From JTS-RE9 sp964649195 (GTDB lineage: Bacteria > Planctomycetota > Phycisphaerae > Phycisphaerales > Phycisphaeraceae), in assembly GCA_964649195.1 (NCBI GenBank), contig CAZYPK010000124.1, positions 1-16,220 on the forward strand: 16,220 bases of DNA, read 5' to 3'. This document shows, one piece after another, positions 11,160 to 16,220 of this stretch. Numbering within the stretch: the first letter of the stretch is position 1; each line of letters begins with the position of its first letter. Under the pieces are notes generated by a model. It saw only the letters and a list, made by a program, of their open reading frames with translations. It had not been told where the DNA came from and ran no database searches. Position numbers and translations under genes: made by a program.

Positions 11160-11186
11160 AGGATCGGCAGGGGGGTTAAGGCCGGC
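11160..11186 (-). promoter_or_regulatory. Shared upstream motif, copy 1
   Basis: On the minus strand this reads CCGGCCTTAACCCCCC then TGCCGATCCT. Copy 2 (12594-12618) has the same bases except for one fewer C and one substitution. It lies about 80-110 bases upstream of the O-antigen ligase start, in the gene's orientation, and overlaps the 12-bp palindrome AAGGCCGGCCTT (11178-11189). A second partial word, CCTTAACGATGG, follows at about 11143-11154. It may be a regulator site or an unusual promoter element for the polysaccharide genes. Confidence 0.45.
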
Positions 11187-11287
11187 CTTGCGGGGTGAAA
11201 TGCCCAGGCCGCCCCAGGCTTGCCCGTAGGACGTGAGAACGCGGCAGTTATCAGGCCATGAAATGCATCACGGATGCAGCGGCAACT

Positions 11288-12496
11288 TCAGCGGACAGCC
11301 GCCACCACTGCTCCATGCGACGGGGTGACGTCTGACGCCTTGGAGGCGTCGCTGTTGTAGGGAAACAGCCGCTTGAGCTTGATCGCATGTTTCTCGATCA
11401 GGCGCCAGCTCGCCATCGCAAGCAGCAGTGAAAGAATGATGACCGTTGCGGTAAAGAGCAGTTGTCCGGGCAACGCGGATCCTGCCAGGGTGGGGAACCG
11501 ATGCAGATCAAAACCGATCGCGCGAAGCGCCATGCGAACGGGCAGGTGCCCGATGTAGATCGCATAGCTGTAGCGTCCGAACAGACGAAACAGGGGACGA
11601 TCAAACAGATTGCGAACCAAGGCATGGGGATGCGGATTAAGCGCCAGCGCGACAAGCGAGGAGAAAAAGACGACGAAAAAGGTGTAACCCAATCGCTGTG
11701 TCCAAGCCCCCCAAATCGGCAGACCACCCGTGGCGATCATCAGAACGATCAGCGCGAGCAGTGAAGCCACGGCCACTCGCCGCGCCAACGGGAACCATGA
11801 ATGAAGTCCCGCCGGACTGCGCGCCAGCAGCGCCAACAGCCCGCCGGCGGCCAGGCCATCCATGCGCGTGAAAGGCAGAACGTAGATGGCAACCGGTCGG
11901 GCGCCTGCAAGCGACATTCCCATTCTCAACGCGAAAGCGGCGACGATCAGCGACAGGCATACGAAGATCAATGTCCGCCTCGACAGACACCAGACCACGA
12001 ACGGCCAAAGAAGATAGAACTGCTCCTCGATCGCCAGCGACCAGAACACATCCGTGGCATCGCCGGTGAAGCCTGACTGTGCGAAGTGAATGTTCGACAG
12101 GTGCAGCCAGAACTATGTCTGATGCTCGGCGATGGCGGCGTAGGCATCGGCCTGCGGCAGCGCCATCCTCGGCAGCACGATCAGGAGCAGAAAGATGGCC
12201 ACGTAATAGACCGGAAAGATGCGCAGAACGCGGCGCATGTAGAAGGAGGCAAAGTAGCGGTCGCCGCCCTTGGCGTCGAAAAGTATCCCGGTGATAAGGA
12301 AGCCCGACAGGACAAAGAACAAATCAACTCCGCACCATCCGATGCCCAGGATGCTCGCCGCCTGATCGTCAAACCGGCAGACCGGCTTCATGAGAATGGT
12401 GTGGGCAATGGTGACCAGCAGAACAGCGACGCCTCGCACCCCGTCAATGGCGGGAACATGTCCGGCGGGCGGTGATGCAGGGGCGGCGGTGGTCAT
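11288..12496 (-). pseudogene. Acyltransferase family 3 (OafA-like), interrupted by in-frame TAG
   Basis: Integral-membrane O-acyltransferase that would acetylate or acylate surface sugars. The N-terminal catalytic R-x10-H motif is intact (R21 to H32 in DGVRGVAVLLVTIAHT), as are FFVLSGFLITGILF and, further on, FWSLAIEEQFYLLWP; several hydrophobic segments follow. A single TAG at 12115-12113 stops the frame at codon 128, within what should read QT-x-FWLHLSNI. The same frame then continues open to 11288 with all later family motifs, so no frameshift or deletion is involved. Trp (TGG) is the likely ancestral codon. Full length would be about 402 residues, or 418 from the alternative ATG at 12544. 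It may be a recent nonsense mutation, a base error in the assembly, or a gene read through. A second translation start at 12049 would lack the catalytic His. It leads the polysaccharide cluster. Confidence 0.85.
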
Positions 12497-12593
12497 GCAG
12501 CATCTCGCGGCCTCGCAACAGAGCTCGGCGACTGCATGAGTCATCGGTCGATCGATACAACCGGTTTAGACGGCATCATCGGCACATCGCACA

Positions 12594-12618
12594 AGGATCG
12601 TCAGGGGGTTAAGGCCGG
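12594..12618 (-). promoter_or_regulatory. Shared upstream motif, copy 2
   Basis: On the minus strand this reads CCGGCCTTAACCCCCTGACG followed by ATCCT, nearly identical to copy 1 at 11160-11186. It lies 50-75 bases upstream of the ATG at 12544, or about 100-120 upstream of the ATG at 12496, of the acyltransferase gene. The position and orientation match copy 1, which favours a control function over chance. Confidence 0.45.
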
Positions 12619-12660
12619 AGCGGAGGGGCGCGTTGCTCACCCGCAACGTGTTGCGTCGCG

Positions 12661-12700
12661 TCGGGTGGCTGGGGCTTGCGCAGTCGCTTCAGCCACCCGA
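12661..12700. repeat. Small inverted repeat with GGGTGGCTGGGG word
   Basis: A perfect 11-bp stem, TCGGGTGGCTG (12661-12671) with CAGCCACCCGA (12690-12700), surrounds an 18-base loop. The left arm contains the same GGGTGGCTGGGG word as the large palindrome at 8146-8355, so the two belong to one interspersed family. It sits between the acyltransferase and the cytochrome gene. The rest of the 12545-12784 gap holds shared motif copy 2, a short GTTGC-rich palindrome near 12650 and nothing else I recognise. Confidence 0.7.
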
Positions 12701-12784
12701 ACATTTCAAACTGAGCCACCACCTCAGGGCCGTTGCCGGCCGGGGTTCAGGACCCCCGTCTTGTCCGAGCCGCGCACCGCCGGA

Positions 12785-13228
12785 TCACCTCCGGGCGAAC
12801 AAACCGGCCGACGACGGCAGCGACCGGCCGTCCGCATCGGCGACGCCCTGCTTGCGGGTGTGGCTGTGGCACTTGACGCAGAGCATCGTGAGCTGCACAT
12901 AGTCGAGCGCGACGGCCTCAAGTTTCTTCGCATTGGCGTTGGCCACCATCGAATCGGCCACGGCCTGAAAGTCCTTGGAAAACTTCGCGTACTCGACCGA
13001 CTTGTGAATGTTCCACGCATCGGCGCGACTGAGCACGCCCAGGTTCTGAGCGCTGCGCCTGATGCGGTCGAAGTCCTCCAGCGCCAGGCCTTCAAGAATC
13101 GATTGCGTGTGCGCCAGCTTGGCCTTCATCACATTCTTCACCTCCGGCTGATTGGCCGACATCGACCGGTTGAAAAGAAACAGAGAGGTCAGCGCCAGTG
13201 CGACAACGATCAAAGGACGGTATTTCAC
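12785..13228 (-). CDS. Small secreted class II-like cytochrome c
   Basis: Protein of 147 residues with a GTG start at 13228, fixed by an AGGAGC ribosome binding site 6 bases upstream. A Sec signal occupies about 1-25 (KYRPLIVVALALTSLFLF), so it acts in the periplasm. The mature part is helical, and its single haem motif CVKCH (117-121), followed by SHTR, lies near the C-terminus. This matches the class II/cytochrome c-prime layout of a four-helix bundle with a C-terminal haem site, including the MKAKLAH and FSKDFQAVADSM helices. Haem c attachment is firm; the class II assignment is inference. The role could be electron transfer or gas binding. It is the third minus-strand gene after the ATP-grasp and alpha-E genes, with a 253-base gap containing an inverted repeat, so co-transcription is uncertain. 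Confidence 0.85.
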   Translation of the reverse strand: MKYRPLIVVALALTSLFLFNRSMSANQPEVKNVMKAKLAHTQSILEGLALEDFDRIRRSAQNLGVLSRADAWNIHKSVEYAKFSKDFQAVADSMVANANAKKLEAVALDYVQLTMLCVKCHSHTRKQGVADADGRSLPSSAGLFARR

Positions 13229-13234
13229 GGCAAG

Positions 13235-13240
13235 GCTCCT
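13235..13240 (-). promoter_or_regulatory. Ribosome binding site AGGAGC fixing a GTG start
   Basis: The minus-strand AGGAGC is 6 bases before GTG (13228), directly in front of a signal peptide. An ATG-started frame from 13303 would instead place 25 polar residues before the signal, so the GTG is preferred. Confidence 0.75.
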
Positions 13241-13324
13241 GAAAGAGTGGTGATGTCCAATCCAAACCACCCCAAGTGAACCATGCCACGACTGAGAAAA
13301 CAATCAGGGAAAGTCGGAGGAGAA

Positions 13325-13481
13325 GAAGCGGTCAGCCATCAGCAATCAGCTTTCAGCCAGCAGCGAAGGCGTTGGCAGGTGTTTCGGTTATCCCTTGTAT
13401 TCCGAGGGAACCGGCCAGCTTACGCTGGCCGTTCGCCTGCCGCTTCTGGCTGATAGCTGACAGCTGATGGCTGACAGCTTC
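13325..13481. repeat. Long imperfect inverted repeat of TCAGC-rich units
   Basis: The left arm 13325-13371 and the right arm 13435-13481 are reverse complements at about 85% of positions. Both are built from units like GTCAGCCATCAGC and CAGCTTTCAGCC. The spacer holds a second strong hairpin, GGCCAGC-TTAC-GCTGGCC at 13413-13430, extended by GAAC/GTTC with one bulged C. The right arm ends at the stop codon of the alpha-E gene, so its transcript would fold straight after the stop. Confidence 0.8.
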
Positions 13482-14474
13482 TCACGCTTTTTGCATCTGC
13501 GATTGTGAAGATGTGTTGTTCTCCGGGACCAGTCGCATGGCGAAGAAGGTGTCGAAGACGGCGCTGCCGATGGAGTTGAGGCTGACCTGGAAGTCGTCGA
13601 TGAACTCGTGCAGGCCGCCGCGCAGGATTTCGGCGATCTGGGCGTAATCGAGTTCGGATCGCAGCCGGCCGAGCTTGCGCTCGGCGATGGTGTTGTACAT
13701 GCCGGCCGCCGAGCCGGTGATGGCCCGCAATGAATCATCGGCCCGGTGGATGCAGAAGCGCATCGAGCGGGGGAAGTCGCGGTCGAGAATGAGAAATTGC
13801 GCGACGTGATCCGAGTTCACGCCGCCGAAGGCCTGGCGATACATTTCAAAGGCGCTGGCGCTCTTGAGCAGGGCGGACCAGAGCGCGGTGTCGTAGGGTG
13901 TGCCGACGTATTCGACCTGCGGCAGCAGCATGAAATACTTCACATCCAGAATGCGGGCCGTCTTGTCGGCCCGTTCGAACATTCGGCCGAGCCTGGCGAA
14001 GTGGAACGCCTCGCTGTGCGACAGCGTGTTGTCGGTGATGCCGCAGAAAAGATGGCTGGCCATCTTCACCTTCGCGAAAAAATCGGCGGGCAGCTCGCCG
14101 CCCGGTTTTTTCGTCGCGGCGCTGCGCACCGTCATGTGGAACCAGTTGACCTGCTCCCACATTTCCGAGGAGATGATCTCGCGGACGGATCGGGCGTTCT
14201 CACGGGCATGGGAAAGACAGGAGAGAATCGAGTTGGGATTCTCCAGATCGAAGGTGAGAAAGTGGATGACATTGTCCTGCGTTGCCGCGTCGTACCGCTT
14301 CTTGAAATCCTCATCGTCGCCGCTGGTGATGACGAGCGGCTCCCACTGCTGGGCCTGGCTGATGGGCAGGTCGAGCACGAGGCGCATGTTCACCTCGATG
14401 AAGCGCGCGACGTTCTCCGCGCGCTCGATGTAGCGGCTGAGCCAGTAGATGGATTCGGCGACGCGGCTGAGCAT
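13482..14474 (-). CDS. Alpha-E domain protein (DUF403)
   Basis: Protein of 330 residues, the usual length of the family, predicted all-helical and cytoplasmic. It opens with the family signature MLSRVAESIYWLSRYIERAENVAR (given here as positions 1-24, with key residues R4, E7, W11, R14, Y15, E17, R18, E20, N21 and R24). A second conserved block, GRMFERADKTARI, is at 163-175. The domain is known to accompany circularly permuted ATP-grasp enzymes and often transglutaminase-like peptidases in predicted peptide-ligase systems; its own activity is unproven. The ATG at 14474 is chosen because the frame upstream to 14543 only translates the repeat at 14496-14664. It lies 204 bases after the ATP-grasp gene on the same strand. 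Confidence 0.92.
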   Translation of the reverse strand: MLSRVAESIYWLSRYIERAENVARFIEVNMRLVLDLPISQAQQWEPLVITSGDDEDFKKRYDAATQDNVIHFLTFDLENPNSILSCLSHARENARSVREIISSEMWEQVNWFHMTVRSAATKKPGGELPADFFAKVKMASHLFCGITDNTLSHSEAFHFARLGRMFERADKTARILDVKYFMLLPQVEYVGTPYDTALWSALLKSASAFEMYRQAFGGVNSDHVAQFLILDRDFPRSMRFCIHRADDSLRAITGSAAGMYNTIAERKLGRLRSELDYAQIAEILRGGLHEFIDDFQVSLNSIGSAVFDTFFAMRLVPENNTSSQSQMQKA

Positions 14475-14495
14475 GACAATAAGTTCCGAGTTGAA

Positions 14496-14664
14496 GGGAT
14501 TTCGGATTTGGGATTTCGGATTTCGGATTTGAAAATGATTCAAACCGAGCGTTTATCCCCTTGATGTTCTTGTCTTTCTCGGTGTTTTCGGTGGCGAATC
14601 GTTGTGAAAAACGCTCAGCTTGAGTAATTTCAAATCCGAAATCCCAAATCCGAAATCCCAAATC
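14496..14664. repeat. Long inverted repeat built of GGATTTCGG units
   Basis: The left arm is about 14496-14554 and the right arm about 14607-14664. They match as reverse complements over roughly 50 bases, from GGATTTCGGATTTGAAA through to GAGCGTTT. The outer parts are short tandem units (GGATTT alternating with CGG or GGG). The spacer of about 50 bases is T-rich on the plus strand. It separates the ATP-grasp and alpha-E genes, where most genomes have a short gap or none. Confidence 0.8.
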
Positions 14665-14678
14665 TCTTCCCCTCTTAC

Positions 14679-16112
14679 TCACTCCCCCAGCACCCACGTA
14701 TCCTTGCTTCCGCCGCCTTGCGAGGAGTTGACGACGAGCGATCCTTTTTTCAGGGCGACGCGGGTCAGGCCCCCGGGCATCACGTGAATGTCTTTTCCGT
14801 AGAGGATGTAGGGCCGCAGATCAACGTGACGGCCTTCAAAGTGGTCGCCCGTGATGACCGGAGCGCGCGACAGGCTCAGCGTCGGCTGGGCGATGTAGTT
14901 GCGCNNNNNNNNNNTGATCAGCTCGGCAAACTTCGCCTGTTCCTCCTTCGTCGAATGCGGGCCGATGAGCATGCCGTAGCCGCCTGACAGGTTCACCGCC
15001 TTGACGACGAGCTTGTCCAGATTCTCCAGCACGTATTTGCAGGAATCCTCCTCGGCACAGATATAAGTCGGCACGTTGGGCAGGATGATTTCCTCGTTGA
15101 GGTAATACTTGATGATGCGAGGCACGTAGGCATAAACCGCCTTGTCGTCGGCGATGCCTGTGCCCGGCGCGTTGGCGAGTGCGACGTTGCCTTTGCGATA
15201 GACATCCATGAGGCCGGGCACGCCGAGCATCGAGTCGGGGCGGAATGCTTTGGGATCCATGAAGTCATCATCGATTCGGCGATAGATCACATCGATGCGC
15301 TCGAAACCCTTGGTGGTTCGCATGTGCACGTAGTCATCGAACACGACCAGATCGCGACCTTCGACCAGTTCCACCCCCATCTGCTGCGCGAGGAACGAAT
15401 GCTCGAAGTAGGCCGAGTTGTAAACACCGGGCGTCAGCACGACGACGGTCGGCTGCGCCACGCCGTCGGGCGCCAGATGATTGAGCGTATCGAGCAGACG
15501 ATGCGGATAGTCGTACACCGGCCTGACGCGCATCGCCTGGAAAACCTTCGGAAACGTCCGCTTGAGCAGCTCGCGATTCTCCAGCACGTAGGAGACGCCC
15601 GAAGGACAGCGGAGGTTGTCCTCGAGCACGTAAATCTGCCCGTCGCCATCGCGGATCAGATCGGTGCCTGTGATGTGAATCCAGATGCCCTTGGGCGGAT
15701 TGAGCCCGTTGCACTGCGGCCGCAGGCTTTGGGCCGAGTGAATCATGTGCGCGGGGATGATGCCGTCCTTGATGATCTTCTGATCGTGATAGACATCGTG
15801 AATGAAGAGGTTCATCGCCTTGATGCGCTGGCGCAGGCCGCGGTCGATCAGGTCCCAGTCGCGGGCCTCGACGATGCGGGGAATCAGGTCGAATGGGAAG
15901 ATGCGCTCGGTGCCCTCGGCTTCGCCATAGACGGTGAAGGTGATGCCCATCTGAAAGAGCGCCGCCTCCGCCGCCGCCTGCCTGCGAAGCAGATCACCCT
16001 CCGGCAGCGAGGCGATGCGCTCGATCAATGGAGCGGCGCTCTCGCGTGCCTTGCCCTGGGCGTCAAACAGTTCGTCGTAAAAACCCTCTGTCTGGTAGTT
16101 GGCGAAATCCAT
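14679..16112 (-). CDS. Circularly permuted type 2 ATP-grasp protein
   Basis: Protein of 477 residues, near the usual length for the family. Conserved blocks are HDVYHDQKI (105-113), LEDNLRCPSGVSYVLENR (163-180), PGVYNSAYFEH (228-238), VVKAVNLSGGYGML (369-382), the acid/arginine block RHVDLRPYILYGK (428-440) and a C-terminal VMPGGLTRVAL...GGGSKDTWVL (444-475). ATP-grasp enzymes form amide or peptide bonds through an acyl-phosphate. This group is predicted to make or attach short peptides together with alpha-E proteins; no substrate is known. Ten undetermined bases fall at codons 400-403; family members have about four residues there (as in xxxP-RNYIAQPTL), so the frame is probably intact. The ATG at 16112 is preferred over a GTG at 16130; neither has a strong ribosome binding site. 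A possible -10 (CATAAT) lies at 16144-16139. The first 108 bases upstream show nothing else I can name. Confidence 0.92.
   Translation of the reverse strand: MDFANYQTEGFYDELFDAQGKARESAAPLIERIASLPEGDLLRRQAAAEAALFQMGITFTVYGEAEGTERIFPFDLIPRIVEARDWDLIDRGLRQRIKAMNLFIHDVYHDQKIIKDGIIPAHMIHSAQSLRPQCNGLNPPKGIWIHITGTDLIRDGDGQIYVLEDNLRCPSGVSYVLENRELLKRTFPKVFQAMRVRPVYDYPHRLLDTLNHLAPDGVAQPTVVVLTPGVYNSAYFEHSFLAQQMGVELVEGRDLVVFDDYVHMRTTKGFERIDVIYRRIDDDFMDPKAFRPDSMLGVPGLMDVYRKGNVALANAPGTGIADDKAVYAYVPRIIKYYLNEEIILPNVPTYICAEEDSCKYVLENLDKLVVKAVNLSGGYGMLIGPHSTKEEQAKFAELIXXXXRNYIAQPTLSLSRAPVITGDHFEGRHVDLRPYILYGKDIHVMPGGLTRVALKKGSLVVNSSQGGGSKDTWVLGE
14905..14914. other. Ten undetermined bases (N)
   Basis: A run of 10 N falls inside the ATP-grasp gene. 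The reading frame is the same on both sides, and the length fits the four residues normally present between ELI and RNYIAQP. The gap is therefore probably masked or low-quality sequence of true length rather than an arbitrary scaffold join. Confidence 0.95.
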
Positions 16113-16220
16113 CGAAGGCGATGATAGCACGGGATGGAATTATGCAAGGGGTGGCAGAGCTTGGGGGGGTGTGGCAAATCTTCCCGGCAAGTTCTAAGCC
16201 GCGTTGGCCAGGGCGGTTGG

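Noticed and set aside
10122..11198. 358-residue plus-strand open frame
   Set aside because: Antisense to the membrane protein gene; rich in His, Gln and Asp as expected for the complement of membrane-segment codons.
12049..12113. Two separate acyltransferase genes instead of one broken gene
   Set aside because: The two pieces are in the same frame, the 60 bases between them encode family sequence, and neither half alone contains a complete catalytic domain.
12742..12756. GGGGT-TCAGG-ACCCC hairpin as a terminator for the cytochrome gene
   Set aside because: The stem is only 5 bp and no T-run follows it on the minus strand.
14496..14664. Repeated GGATTTCGG units as a CRISPR array
   Set aside because: The units are too short and continuous, there are no regular unique spacers, and the two blocks are inverted relative to each other.
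15324..16124. 266-residue plus-strand open frame
   Set aside because: Antisense to the ATP-grasp gene, which carries all its family motifs.

Overview
The window looks like GC-rich chromosomal DNA of a planctomycete, or a close PVC relative; placement nearer the Phycisphaerae side is a guess. Three things point there: a secreted cytochrome/DUF1549/DUF1553 protein followed directly by a Tat-exported DUF1501 protein, a TPR protein carrying RNA-polymerase alpha-CTD modules, and a single-haem class II-like cytochrome. A run of 10 N at 14905-14914 suggests a draft or metagenome-derived assembly. I see no rRNA, tRNA, CRISPR array, transposase or phage gene.

Layout. (1) 1-1135: a minus-strand gene for a TPR plus tandem alpha-CTD protein, with a good intrinsic terminator behind it and a sigma70-like promoter in front. 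(2) 1521-6395: a plus-strand pair, PSCyt1/DUF1549/DUF1553 with an embedded LamG-like domain, then DUF1501. (3) 6623-12496: a minus-strand surface-polysaccharide cluster. In transcription order it holds a membrane acyltransferase interrupted by one in-frame TAG, an O-antigen ligase/polymerase-type membrane protein, a radical SAM/SPASM protein 4 bases behind it, and a GT4 glycosyltransferase with a long acidic N-terminal extension. (4) 12785-16112: a minus-strand run of circularly permuted ATP-grasp, alpha-E (DUF403) and a small periplasmic cytochrome. The first two are the core of the predicted ATP-grasp/alpha-E peptide-ligase system; its usual transglutaminase-like partner is not in the window.

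Intergenic DNA. Nearly every gap longer than about 200 bases holds a long imperfect inverted repeat: 1274-1423, 6438-6603, 8146-8355, 13325-13481 and 14496-14664, with a smaller one at 12661-12700. The arms belong to several sequence families but share one architecture, arms of about 37-95 bases around a spacer of about 45-95 bases, and one contains a perfect 38-bp arm pair. A 25-base motif occurs upstream of both the acyltransferase and the O-antigen ligase gene, in the same orientation, and may be a shared control site.

How the genes fit together. Blocks 2 and 3 are cell-envelope functions: a secreted haem/LamG protein with its exported partner, and assembly, ligation and decoration of a surface glycan. 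Block 4 is probably a peptide-modification pathway. Block 1 may be regulatory. I did not find a clearly new system. The best leads are the inverted-repeat pattern, the alpha-CTD/TPR protein, the LamG insertion and the shared upstream motif.
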